Source: UBA5287 sp041672395
GTDB taxonomy: Bacteria > Bacteroidota > Bacteroidia > Bacteroidales > Dysgonomonadaceae
Length of the DNA: 32,445 nt
Reading direction: 5' to 3'
NCBI GenBank assembly: GCA_041672395.1
Contig: JBAYZS010000022.1
Coordinates: 1 to 32,445 of the forward strand
Shown: piece after piece, positions 16,981 to 26,160 of the stretch
Layout: the number at the start of each line of letters is the position of its first letter
Position numbering within the stretch: position 1 is the stretch's first letter
Notes under the pieces: generated by a model
What the model saw: only the letters and a program-made list of their open reading frames with translations
Told to the model about the DNA's origin: nothing
Databases searched by the model: none
Position numbers and translations under genes: made by a program

Positions 16981-17025
16981 TATCCTAATATCATACATCA
17001 ATTAAATAAATAACTTACGCACATA

Positions 17026-18096
17026 ATGTATAAATATAAATCAGTGCGGTTAATCCTTGAAAACGGGATAGTTTTTCATGGGCAATCGTTTGGAGCAGAA
17101 AAGGCCTCAGCTGGCGAAGTAGTTTTTAATACATCAATGGTTGGTTACCCCGAAAGCCTCACAGATCCATCTTATCAGGGCCAAATTTTAGCAATGACAT
17201 ATCCAATAATCGGTAATTACGGTGTACCTGGAAACAGTAGAACACATGGAATTACCGATTTTTTTGAATCTGGGAAAATACATGTAAGCGGACTAATTGT
17301 TCAGGATTATTCTAATGATTATTCTCATTGGAATTCTAAACGAAGTCTAGGTAATTGGCTTAAAGATGAAAACATTCCTGGTATTTTCGGAATAGACATT
17401 CGTATGCTAACAAAAATACTCCGTGAACATGGTTCTATGAAAGGAAAAATCGTATTTGAAAACGATGATCAGATCGATTTTTATGATCCAGATAGTGAAA
17501 ATCAGGTTGATAAAGTTAGCTGTAAGGATGTTATCGAATATGCATATGGTTTTAAAAAAGTTGTTCTCGTTGATTGCGGTGTAAAGCTTAATATTGTTAG
17601 GGAATTGATAAATCAAAAGATAGATTTAATCAGAGTCCCATGGGACTATGATTTTACGAGTATTAAATATGATGGGCTCTTCATTTCGAATGGACCTGGC
17701 AATCCTGATTTTTGTAATGTGACAGTTGAAAATATTCGGAAAGCTATGGATTTTGGAAAGCCTATTTTCGGAATATGTATGGGTAATCAATTACTAGCGA
17801 AGGCAGCTGGAGCCTCTGTTTACAAGTTAAAGTATGGGCACAGAGGTGCTAATCAACCTGTTAGAAAAGTGGGAACTAATATTTGTTATATCACTTCACA
17901 GAATCATGGTTTTGCAGTGGATGACAATGATTTATCGTCTGAATGGACTTCTTTGTTTGAAAACATGAATGACGGAACAAACGAAGGAATAAAGCATAAA
18001 AATAAGCCGTTTTATTCAGTTCAGTTTCATCCTGAAGCTGCTGGAGGTCCAACTGATACGAAGTTCTTCTTCAAAGAATTTGTAGATATGCTTTAG
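17026..18096 (+). CDS. carA: Carbamoyl-phosphate synthase small (glutaminase) subunit
   Basis: This 356-residue subunit hydrolyses glutamine and passes ammonia to CarB for carbamoyl phosphate, the precursor of arginine and pyrimidines. The N-terminal CPSase_sm_chain domain covers about 1-135 (LENGIVFHGQSFGA). The class I glutamine amidotransferase domain covers about 180-355, with nucleophile Cys251 in GICMGNQ and His335/Glu337 in QFHPEA. The usual GHQ after the nucleophile is GNQ here, a variation I believe is common in Bacteroidetes. The two carB genes follow, with 76 bases to the chosen carB1 start. The gene is intact and of normal length. Confidence 0.96.
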   Translation: MYKYKSVRLILENGIVFHGQSFGAEKASAGEVVFNTSMVGYPESLTDPSYQGQILAMTYPIIGNYGVPGNSRTHGITDFFESGKIHVSGLIVQDYSNDYSHWNSKRSLGNWLKDENIPGIFGIDIRMLTKILREHGSMKGKIVFENDDQIDFYDPDSENQVDKVSCKDVIEYAYGFKKVVLVDCGVKLNIVRELINQKIDLIRVPWDYDFTSIKYDGLFISNGPGNPDFCNVTVENIRKAMDFGKPIFGICMGNQLLAKAAGASVYKLKYGHRGANQPVRKVGTNICYITSQNHGFAVDDNDLSSEWTSLFENMNDGTNEGIKHKNKPFYSVQFHPEAAGGPTDTKFFFKEFVDML

Positions 18097-18172
18097 AAGA
18101 ACTATTTATTTACAATTTGGAGTTAGATTTTAATAAAAGAGAATGATTAGTAAGTCAAATAAATATATCTCG

Positions 18173-21100
18173 ATGACAAATATAAGAGATTTGAAGGTTA
18201 AAAAAGTCTTGATTTTAGGCTCAGGAGCATTGAAGATCGGTGAAGCAGGTGAATTTGATTATTCAGGTTCTCAAGCATTGAAAGCTTTGCGAGAAGAAAG
18301 TATTGAAACAGTGTTGATTAATCCGAATATTGCTACAGTTCAAACATCACAAGGATCAGCCGATAAAATCTATTTCTTGCCGGTAACATCTTATTTTGTA
18401 GAAAAGGTAATATCTCGAGAACGCCCTGATGGAATCATGCTTGCTTTTGGTGGACAAACAGCATTGAATTGCGGTGTGCAATTATTCAGAGATGGTGTAT
18501 TTGAAAAGTATAAAGTAAAAGTGCTTGGAACTCAAATACAATCGATTATTGATACAGAAGATCGTGAATTATTTGTTAAAAAACTGAACCAAATTGATGT
18601 TAAAACGATTAAAAGCGAGGCTGTTAATTCTATTCCTGATGCAATCCATGCGGCAAAAGAGTTGGGTTATCCAATTATTGTTCGTGCAGCCTATGCATTA
18701 GGAGGATTGGGCTCCGGATTTTGTGAAAATGATGAAGAATTAATAACGCTTGCAACAAAAGCATTTACATTTTCGAGTCAACTATTAATCGAAAAATCAC
18801 TGAAAGGATGGAAAGAAATAGAATATGAAGTAGTCCGTGACCAATATGATAATTGTATTACAGTTTGTAATATGGAGAATTTTGATCCACTGGGAATTCA
18901 CACAGGTGAAAGTATTGTAGTTGCACCTTCTCAAACATTGACAAACTCAGAATACCATAAATTACGAGAATTAGCAATCAAAATTGTCCGGCATATTGGT
19001 ATAATTGGTGAATGTAATGTTCAATATGCCCTTGATCCACAATCAGAGGATTATAGAGTGATTGAAGTGAATGCTAGATTGAGTCGTTCTTCAGCATTAG
19101 CCTCAAAAGCAACAGGTTATCCATTGGCTTTTATAGCAGCTAAATTAGGTTTGGGATATGGATTGTTTGATTTGAAAAATTCAGTAACAAAATCAACAAG
19201 TGCATTTTTTGAGCCGGCACTTGATTATATAGTTGTAAAAATACCAAGATGGGATTTAAATAAATTCAGCGGTGTTTCCCAAGAGATTGGTTCAAGCATG
19301 AAATCCGTTGGAGAGATTATGGCCATCGGACGTACATTTGAAGAAGCTATTCAAAAAGGATTAAGAATGGTTGGACTTGGGATGCATGGATTTGTTGAAA
19401 ACAAAGAATTAAAGGTCGATGATATTGATAAAGCGTTAAGAGAACCAACAGATAAACGAATTTTTGTTATCAGTAAAGCTTTCAGAAAAGATTATTCAGT
19501 GGATCAGATTCATGATCTGACTAAAATTGATAAATGGTTTCTTTATAAGTTATACAACATTACAAAAACAGCAGATGAATTGGAGAGTTTGACTCCATCA
19601 ACTTTTTATTTAGAAGATGATACAAACAAAGATTTTGCAGCATTGATTAGGTATGCTAAACAACAAGGCTTTTCAGATTTCCAAATAGCGCGAGCTATTT
19701 GGAAAGAAAAAATGAATGAAACGCATCAAGACATAATACGACAATATAGAAAGAAATCAGGAATTGTTCCAGTAGTTAAACAAATTGATACATTAGCAGC
19801 TGAATATCCTGCTCAAACCAATTATCTCTACCTCACATACAATGGAAGTGAAAACGATGTAGTCTATTTAGGTGATCATAAATCTGTGATTGTTTTAGGA
19901 TCCGGAGCATACCGAATTGGATCATCTGTGGAATTTGACTGGTGTTCTGTGAATGCATTAAATACTGTTCGTAACGAAGGATATAGATCAGTCATGATCA
20001 ATTATAATCCGGAGACAGTATCTACAGATTATGATATGTGCGATCGTTTATATTTTGATGAACTTTCATTTGAACGGGTTTTAGACATTATTGAGTTAGA
20101 AAATCCAAAAGGTGTGATTCTTTCAGTGGGAGGTCAGATACCTAATAATCTGGCTGTTAGACTTGATAAAGTGAATGTGAATATTTTGGGTACATCTGCA
20201 GAGAATATTGATAATGCCGAAGATAGAAACAAGTTTTCGTCTATGCTTGATCAATTAGGTATTGATCAACCCCGATGGAAAGAACTTACAACGATAGAAG
20301 AGATACATAAATTTGTTAAAGAAGTTGGTTTTCCATTATTGGTAAGACCATCATACGTACTTTCTGGTGCTGCAATGAATGTATGCTCCAATGAAAATGA
20401 GCTTCAGCACTTTCTTACACTTGCTACGGAAGTATCTAAAAGTCACCCTGTTGTTGTGTCAGAATTTATTGAATACGCCAAAGAGATAGAAATGGATGCC
20501 GTTGCAAGAAATGGTGATTTAATAGCATACGCAATTTCAGAGCATGTTGAGTTTGCCGGAGTTCATTCAGGAGATGCTACAATTCAATTTCCACCACAAA
20601 AGATATATACTCAAACAGTTCGAAGAATCAAACACATAACCCGAGAAATTGCAAAAGGTTTGAACATCACCGGTCCTTTTAACATTCAATTTCTTGCAAA
20701 AGATAATGATATAAAAGTAATCGAATGCAATTTACGAGCTTCACGTTCTTTCCCATTTGTTTCTAAAGTATTAAAGATAAACCTTATAGAACTGGCAACT
20801 AAAGTTATGTTGGGAATAGAGGTTCAAAAACCTGAAAAATCAGCTTTCGATTTGGATTATGTTGGAATAAAAGCTTCTCAGTTTTCCTTTACAAGATTGC
20901 AAAAAGCCGATCCCATTTTGGGTGTGGACATGGCATCAACAGGTGAAGTTGGTTGTATAGGAAGTAATTTTGATGATGCATTACTCACATCAATGTTAGC
21001 AGTTGGATATCGAATTCCTGAAAAAAATATAATGGTGTCTTCAGGAACAGTTAAGTCGAAGGTCGATTTGCTTGAAGCTTGTCAACTATTGCAGGAAAAC

Positions 21101-21424
21101 GGTTTTAAGCTTTTTGCTACAGGAGGTACACAGAAATTTCTGGCAGAAAATGGCGTTGAAAGTACCCATGTTGGTTGGCCCGATGAAGATGCCGAATTAA
21201 AAGTATTAGATATGATAAAAGAGAAGAAATTCGATTTAGTGATTAATATACCTAAAAATCTATCTGAGAAGGAGTTGACAAATGGATATATGATTCGTAG
21301 AGGAGCAATAGATTTCAATATACCATTAATAACAAACGCACGTTTAGCAAGTGCTTTTATCAAAGCATTTTGCAGAATTTCGGAGGATGAGATAGAAATA
21401 AAGCATTGGGCAGAATATAAATAG
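18173..21424 (+). CDS. carB: Carbamoyl-phosphate synthase large subunit, first paralogue
   Basis: The 1083-residue protein has the complete CarB layout. Each of two homologous halves carries a pre-ATP-grasp fold and an ATP-grasp domain (first: SGALKIGEAGEFDYSGSQ; second: SGAYRIGSSVEFDWCSVN), and a C-terminal MGS-like allosteric domain follows. The binding motifs VIEVNARLSRSSALASK and VIECNLRASRSFPFVSK are preserved. The second, and the CNMENFDPLGIHTGES stretch, resemble animal CAD/CPS1 more than E. coli CarB. The MGS phosphate motif is FATGGT (Thr983). ATG 18173 places the first motif at the usual distance; ATG 18143 would add ten residues. It makes carbamoyl phosphate from bicarbonate, two ATP and CarA-derived ammonia. 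A second carB starts 25 bases later. Confidence 0.95.
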   Translation: MTNIRDLKVKKVLILGSGALKIGEAGEFDYSGSQALKALREESIETVLINPNIATVQTSQGSADKIYFLPVTSYFVEKVISRERPDGIMLAFGGQTALNCGVQLFRDGVFEKYKVKVLGTQIQSIIDTEDRELFVKKLNQIDVKTIKSEAVNSIPDAIHAAKELGYPIIVRAAYALGGLGSGFCENDEELITLATKAFTFSSQLLIEKSLKGWKEIEYEVVRDQYDNCITVCNMENFDPLGIHTGESIVVAPSQTLTNSEYHKLRELAIKIVRHIGIIGECNVQYALDPQSEDYRVIEVNARLSRSSALASKATGYPLAFIAAKLGLGYGLFDLKNSVTKSTSAFFEPALDYIVVKIPRWDLNKFSGVSQEIGSSMKSVGEIMAIGRTFEEAIQKGLRMVGLGMHGFVENKELKVDDIDKALREPTDKRIFVISKAFRKDYSVDQIHDLTKIDKWFLYKLYNITKTADELESLTPSTFYLEDDTNKDFAALIRYAKQQGFSDFQIARAIWKEKMNETHQDIIRQYRKKSGIVPVVKQIDTLAAEYPAQTNYLYLTYNGSENDVVYLGDHKSVIVLGSGAYRIGSSVEFDWCSVNALNTVRNEGYRSVMINYNPETVSTDYDMCDRLYFDELSFERVLDIIELENPKGVILSVGGQIPNNLAVRLDKVNVNILGTSAENIDNAEDRNKFSSMLDQLGIDQPRWKELTTIEEIHKFVKEVGFPLLVRPSYVLSGAAMNVCSNENELQHFLTLATEVSKSHPVVVSEFIEYAKEIEMDAVARNGDLIAYAISEHVEFAGVHSGDATIQFPPQKIYTQTVRRIKHITREIAKGLNITGPFNIQFLAKDNDIKVIECNLRASRSFPFVSKVLKINLIELATKVMLGIEVQKPEKSAFDLDYVGIKASQFSFTRLQKADPILGVDMASTGEVGCIGSNFDDALLTSMLAVGYRIPEKNIMVSSGTVKSKVDLLEACQLLQENGFKLFATGGTQKFLAENGVESTHVGWPDEDAELKVLDMIKEKKFDLVINIPKNLSEKELTNGYMIRRGAIDFNIPLITNARLASAFIKAFCRISEDEIEIKHWAEYK

Positions 21425-21449
21425 AAATTACAAAATTAAAAATATTAAA

Positions 21450-24400
21450 ATGGACAAATCAATTAAAAAGGTTATCATCTTAGGTTCAGGAGCATTGAAA
21501 ATTGGTCAGGCCGGAGAATTTGATTATTCAGGTTCGCAGGCTTTGAAAGCGATGAAAGAAGAGGGTATTGAAACGGTTTTAATAAACCCAAACATTGCAA
21601 CAATTCAGACATCAGAAGGTGTGGCCGATATAGTATATTTTCTGCCGATTACGCCATATTTTGTAGAAAAAGTTATAGAAAAGGAAAAACCAAATGGTAT
21701 CTTATTAGCTTTCGGGGGTCAAACTGCATTAAATTGTGGAACAGCACTTTATCAAAGTGGAACACTTGAAAAATACGGTGTTCAAGTCTTGGGTACTTCT
21801 GTAGAAGCAATCATGATTACCGAAGATCGTGATTTGTTTATTAAAAAACTGAATGAGATAGAAGCAAAAACACCCCTATCACATGCAGTTGAAAGTTTGG
21901 ATGATGCACTGAAAGCCGCTGAAGAAATAGGTTTCCCGGTGATGGTCCGCTCGGCATATGCACTAGGAGGTCAAGGATCAGGGATCTGTGAAGAAGTTAA
22001 TTCCTTCACCGAATTATGTAAAAGTGCTTTATCTTTTTCCAATCAGATTCTTGTAGAAGAAAGTTTAAAAGGATGGAAAGAGATTGAATTCGAGGTTATT
22101 AGAGATAAAAACGACCATTGTTTCACAGTTGTACCTATGGAGAATTTTGATCCTCTGGGCATCCACACAGGCGAGAGTATTGTGGTTGCACCAATAATCA
22201 CTTTATCAAAAGAACAGATTGCTTTTTTGGAAGACATTGCAAGAAAAGTAGTTCGTCATATAGGTATTGTTGGTGAGTGCAACATTCAATACGCTTTTAA
22301 TGCGGTGACGAACGATTATCGTATCATTGAGATAAATGCACGATTGAGTCGTTCATCAGCCTTAGCATCAAAAGCATCCGGTTATCCATTAGCTTTTGTA
22401 GCAACAAAACTGGCTTTGGGTTACACCCTTGATCAGATAGGAGAAATGGGTACACCAAACTCCGCATATTTAGCACCAGCAGTCGATTATATGATAGTGA
22501 AAATACCCCGTTGGGATTTGAACAAGTTCCAAGGTGTAAGTCACGAAATTGGTTCTTCGATGAAGTCCGTAGGTGAGATTATGTCGATAGGACAATCATT
22601 TGAAGAAATTATTCAAAAAGGATTGCGTATGATTGGTCAGGGCATGCATGGATTTGTAGGAAACAAAATGTCATTTGATGATGTAGAAGATGAACTATCC
22701 AACCCAACAGACATGCGAATATTTGCAATTGCCGATGCTTTTGAAAAAGGATTTAGTGTAGAAAAGATAGTAGACCTTACTAAAATTGATACATGGTTTA
22801 TTGAAAAACTGGAGAATATTTATAAATATGCAAAAGTACTTTCTTCATATAAGAAAATAGAAGACCTACCAAAGGAAGTTTTAAATGAAGCAAAGCGACT
22901 TGGTTTCTCTGATTTCCAGATTGCACGTTATGTTGAGCATAAAACGGGAACAATGGAAGAAGGGATATTACGTGTTCGCACTTTGAGAAAAGAATTGAAC
23001 ATTTTGCCACATGTATGTCGTATAAACACCGTAGCATCGGAAGAACCCGATAAAACGAACTACCTCTATTTCACTTATGGCGATAAGAAAGAGTTTAATT
23101 TATTAAAATCCACAAAAGAAACCGTAGTGGTTTTAGGTTCAGGAGCATATCGAATAGGATCATCCGTTGAATTTGACTGGTGTTCAGTAAATGCAGTACA
23201 GACAGCACGTAATTCAGGTTATGAATCAGTAATGATTAACTACAATCCTGAAACCGTATCTACCGATTATGATATGTGTGATCGCCTCTATTTTGATGAG
23301 TTATCTTTTGAGCGTGTGCTTGATGTAATAGATATTGAGGAAAATTTAAAAGGAGTAATAGTATCAGTAGGAGGTCAGATTCCAAATAATCTGGCAATGC
23401 GTTTGCATCGTCAAGATGTGCCAATTTTAGGAACATCCGCTTTATCGATAGACCGTGCAGAAAATCGGAACAAGTTTTCAGCCATGCTTGATCAACTCAA
23501 AATAGATCAACCACGTTGGAAAGAGTTAACCAGTTTTGACGAAATTGATGGTTTTGTTGATGAAGTAGGATTTCCAGTGCTTATCCGTCCTTCCTATGTA
23601 TTATCTGGAGCCGCAATGAATGTCTGCTACGACAAGGAACAGATGCACATATTTTTAACAATGGCAGCCAATGTTTCGAAAGAACATCCAGTTGTTGTTT
23701 CTGTATTCATGCAGAATGCCAAAGAGATAGAATTTGATGCAGTTGCAAAAGATGGAGAAGTAGTAGAATATGCAATCTCCGAGCATGTTGAGTTTGCCGG
23801 TGTTCATTCCGGAGATGCAACCTTAGTATTCCCAGCTCAAAAAATCTATTTTGAGACTATGCGTCGTATCAAAAAGATATCAAAACAGATAGCAAAAGAA
23901 TTAAACATCAGTGGTCCTTTCAACATTCAATATTTGGCAAAGAACAATGAGATAAAGGTAATTGAATGTAATTTGCGCGCATCACGTTCATTCCCATTTG
24001 TATCCAAAGTCATCAAACGCAACTTCATTGAAACTGCGACCCAGATAATGTTGGGAGAGCCTTATAATAAACCAGATAGCTCAGCATTTGATTTAGAATA
24101 CATTGGTGTAAAAGCTTCTCAATTCTCATTTTCACGCTTACAAAATGCAGACCCTGTTTTAGGAGTTGATATGTCGTCAACCGGAGAAGTAGGTTGTCTT
24201 GGAGATGATTTTTCAGAAGCAATTTTCAAATCTATGCTATCGGTAGGCTATCGCGTTCCAAAGAAGGGAATTTTGATTTCTTCGGGCGAGATGAAATCCA
24301 AGGTAGATTTATTAGAAGCTTGTAAGCTGCTTGATGAATATGGTTATAAATTGTATGCAAGTCACGGTACCTATAATTTTTTGATTGACAATGGCATAAA

Positions 24401-24662
24401 GGCAACCGATGTGAAATGGCCTGATGAAGATGGAGATATAAATATCAAAACGATGATTAACGACAAGCAGTTTGATTTGATCATTAACATTCCAAAAGAT
24501 GTTACCAAGCGCGAACTTACAAACGGTTACATTATTCGTCGTGGAGCCATAGATTATAATATTCCACTCATTACAAATGCCCGTCTTGCCAGTGCTTTTA
24601 TCACTGCATTTTGTTCATTAAAGCTTGAAGACATTAAGATAAAAAGCTGGAATGAGTATTAA
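21450..24662 (+). CDS. carB: Carbamoyl-phosphate synthase large subunit, second paralogue
   Basis: This 1070-residue CarB is collinear with the gene just upstream and has the same domains, with no truncation. It has SGALKIGQAGEFDYSGSQ at the start, PMENFDPLGIHTGESIVV, IIEINARLSRSSALASK, SGAYRIGSSVEFDWCSVN and VIECNLRASRSFPFVSK. Both ATP-grasp halves look catalytically competent. The copies diverge at many positions, so the duplication is not recent. In the MGS domain the phosphate motif is YASHGT (Ser971) where the first copy has FATGGT, which may give different effector control. The two copies could serve the arginine and pyrimidine pathways separately, or form different complexes with the single CarA; this is inference. 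Confidence 0.95.
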   Translation: MDKSIKKVIILGSGALKIGQAGEFDYSGSQALKAMKEEGIETVLINPNIATIQTSEGVADIVYFLPITPYFVEKVIEKEKPNGILLAFGGQTALNCGTALYQSGTLEKYGVQVLGTSVEAIMITEDRDLFIKKLNEIEAKTPLSHAVESLDDALKAAEEIGFPVMVRSAYALGGQGSGICEEVNSFTELCKSALSFSNQILVEESLKGWKEIEFEVIRDKNDHCFTVVPMENFDPLGIHTGESIVVAPIITLSKEQIAFLEDIARKVVRHIGIVGECNIQYAFNAVTNDYRIIEINARLSRSSALASKASGYPLAFVATKLALGYTLDQIGEMGTPNSAYLAPAVDYMIVKIPRWDLNKFQGVSHEIGSSMKSVGEIMSIGQSFEEIIQKGLRMIGQGMHGFVGNKMSFDDVEDELSNPTDMRIFAIADAFEKGFSVEKIVDLTKIDTWFIEKLENIYKYAKVLSSYKKIEDLPKEVLNEAKRLGFSDFQIARYVEHKTGTMEEGILRVRTLRKELNILPHVCRINTVASEEPDKTNYLYFTYGDKKEFNLLKSTKETVVVLGSGAYRIGSSVEFDWCSVNAVQTARNSGYESVMINYNPETVSTDYDMCDRLYFDELSFERVLDVIDIEENLKGVIVSVGGQIPNNLAMRLHRQDVPILGTSALSIDRAENRNKFSAMLDQLKIDQPRWKELTSFDEIDGFVDEVGFPVLIRPSYVLSGAAMNVCYDKEQMHIFLTMAANVSKEHPVVVSVFMQNAKEIEFDAVAKDGEVVEYAISEHVEFAGVHSGDATLVFPAQKIYFETMRRIKKISKQIAKELNISGPFNIQYLAKNNEIKVIECNLRASRSFPFVSKVIKRNFIETATQIMLGEPYNKPDSSAFDLEYIGVKASQFSFSRLQNADPVLGVDMSSTGEVGCLGDDFSEAIFKSMLSVGYRVPKKGILISSGEMKSKVDLLEACKLLDEYGYKLYASHGTYNFLIDNGIKATDVKWPDEDGDINIKTMINDKQFDLIINIPKDVTKRELTNGYIIRRGAIDYNIPLITNARLASAFITAFCSLKLEDIKIKSWNEY

Positions 24663-24680
24663 ATAATAATTTAACAGTAG

Positions 24681-24725
24681 GTGCATTTTTATCTATTTTT
24701 AATAAAAATATGATAAAAAATGCAC
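24681..24725. terminator. Terminator-like hairpin after the car operon
   Basis: Arms gtgcatttttatc (24681-24693) and gataaaaaatgcac (24712-24725) pair with one extra base, and the interior (tattttta/taaaaata) also folds, making one long hairpin. It lies 18 bases after carB2. The convergent gene ending at 24839 lies further on. Confidence 0.7.
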
Positions 24726-24744
24726 TTGCTTTTCTTTAAAGAAT

Positions 24745-24777
24745 AGTGAGAGCATAGTGAGAGGAGAGTGAGAGTAT
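24745..24777. repeat. Three tandem 11-base repeats (agtgagagnnn)
   Basis: The octamer agtgagag occurs at 24745-24752, 24756-24763 and 24767-24774, exactly 11 bases apart, with spacers cat, gag and tat. It lies in the convergent gap between carB2 and the secreted-protein gene, just past the car terminator. The purine-rich sequence stands out from the AT-rich surroundings. The function is unknown. Confidence 0.6.
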
Positions 24778-24838
24778 CACCGGAGCGAGTTAAGTTAATA
24801 AAAGTTATATATTAAGAGAAGTATATTGTGAATTTTGT

Positions 24839-25375
24839 TTAATTGAAAAAGGAGTTTTCGTTTATTCTAAATTTTACAACAGAAGAATCAGTCACATTTT
24901 TTTTGAAAGAATAGATCAATTCAGGTGTCAAAATTGAAAATTGCATTACCACACAATTTTGCATCACATCAATATAAGCACCTGTAAAATATTGTAGTAC
25001 AATGTGATTATTTGGTATTGAAGAATTTGAAATGAAAGCATCAATGGAGTCCATTACAGAAGAGATCTTTTTGTACGAATAATTAACCGGTAAAACAGTA
25101 AAGTTATTGTATTTAATTATTTGTGCGATATCAGATTTTTTTATGTCAGAATCTTTTGTGACAAGCACAACAAGATTTCCCTTATCGTCGATGTATGACC
25201 CTCCATAATAATCAGGAAAGAATTCAATGCGTTGATCTTTGTCAAAAAAGGAGAGTAGTGTTTCATTTATTTCGACAGATTTTTCACCATTACTTTTTAT
25301 TTGTTCTGGTGTCTGTGCCTGAGCTATAATTACGACAAATATTAGTAATAATATAGATGAAACGAGTCTTTTCAT
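24839..25375 (-). CDS. Small secreted protein of unknown function
   Basis: The 178-residue product starts with a clear signal peptide (hydrophobic to about residue 18, likely cut after AQA at 20). The mature part is about 158 residues with no cysteine pair and no enzyme motif I recognise. The stretch FFPDYYGGSYIDDKGNLVVL is faintly like the pro-domains of bacterial S1 (alpha-lytic/streptogrisin-type) proteases, where a GGxYID-LVV pattern recurs, but no protease domain follows. It may be an inhibitor-like or chaperone-like fold; that is weak inference. It is transcribed alone, convergent with carB2 and divergent from trmO, and has a possible -7 element at 25396-25403. Confidence 0.7.
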   Translation of the reverse strand: MKRLVSSILLLIFVVIIAQAQTPEQIKSNGEKSVEINETLLSFFDKDQRIEFFPDYYGGSYIDDKGNLVVLVTKDSDIKKSDIAQIIKYNNFTVLPVNYSYKKISSVMDSIDAFISNSSIPNNHIVLQYFTGAYIDVMQNCVVMQFSILTPELIYSFKKNVTDSSVVKFRINENSFFN

Positions 25376-25395
25376 AACAGTTGATATATTTCATG

Positions 25396-25403
25396 CAAAC
25401 TTA
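25396..25403 (-). promoter_or_regulatory. -7 element of the small secreted-protein gene
   Basis: On the minus strand the sequence reads TAAGTTTG, matching TAnnTTTG, 20 bases before the start codon. No matching -33 box was found. Confidence 0.4.
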
Positions 25404-25490
25404 CATATAATTTTATTAAAGTACTTGTTGCATTTGAAATAACTATTTAACAAATGTATTGATATCTACTATAAAAATAAATATTTGTGT

Positions 25491-26153
25491 ATGAAAATTA
25501 TCGCGAGAATTCATACTGATTTCCAGACTAAATTCGGGATACCCCGTCAAAGTGGATTAGTTTCTTTGTTACAGGGAAAAATTATATTTGAACCTGAATA
25601 TCAGAACGTTGACGCTGTTCGGGGATTGGATGGTTACGAATATATTTGGTTGATCTGGCAGTTCTCTGAAGCAATTTTGGACGAATGGTCGCCAACCGTT
25701 CGCCCGCCAAGATTAGGGGGTAATAAAAGGATTGGGGTGTTTGCAACGCGTTCTCCTTTTCGACCAAATCCACTGGGACTTTCGTCTGTTAAACTTGTTA
25801 GGGTGGAGCTTACAGACGATCAGGGACCGGTACTTTATGTATCGGGTGTAGATATGATGGATGGTACACCAATTTATGATATTAAACCATATATTCCATT
25901 AGATTGCCATCCGGGTGCTGCAGCTGGATTTAGCGATGATATGGCTGAAAATGAATTACAAATTATTTTCCCTGATAATTTGCTTAATTTAATTGATGAA
26001 GAAAAAAGAGATTCGCTTATAAAAGTACTTGCGAATGATCCTCGACCTTCCTATCAGGATGACCCTGAAAGGGTTTATGGAATTGCTTTTGCGAGGAAAG
26101 ATGTTCGCTTTAAAGTAAATAATGGAGTACTTATTGTTATTGATGTAATTTAA
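25491..26153 (+). CDS. trmO: tRNA (N6-threonylcarbamoyladenosine(37)-N6)-methyltransferase TrmO
   Basis: The 220-residue protein matches the TsaA/TrmO (UPF0066) family. This enzyme uses S-adenosylmethionine to methylate t6A at position 37 of threonine tRNA. Motifs visible are the N-terminal FGIPRQSGLV, the DGYEYIWLIWQFSE strand, RPPRLGG and GVFATRSPFRPNPLGLSSV (the family's most conserved segment), then IYDIKPYIPLDCHPGA. A C-terminal extension with DPRPSYQDDPERVYG follows, as in the bacterial enzymes. The start ATG 25491 is preferred over the in-frame TTG at 25485. The next gene begins 7 bases after the stop, so the two are probably co-transcribed. Confidence 0.92.
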   Translation: MKIIARIHTDFQTKFGIPRQSGLVSLLQGKIIFEPEYQNVDAVRGLDGYEYIWLIWQFSEAILDEWSPTVRPPRLGGNKRIGVFATRSPFRPNPLGLSSVKLVRVELTDDQGPVLYVSGVDMMDGTPIYDIKPYIPLDCHPGAAAGFSDDMAENELQIIFPDNLLNLIDEEKRDSLIKVLANDPRPSYQDDPERVYGIAFARKDVRFKVNNGVLIVIDVI

Positions 26154-26160
26154 CCTGATC

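Noticed and set aside
24745..24777. Beginning of a CRISPR array
   Set aside because: Units are 11 bases with 3-base spacers, far too short for CRISPR repeats and spacers, and no cas gene is present.
25485..25490. TTG start two codons before the trmO ATG
   Set aside because: ATG 25491 (MKIIARIH) matches the family start; TTG would only add two residues.
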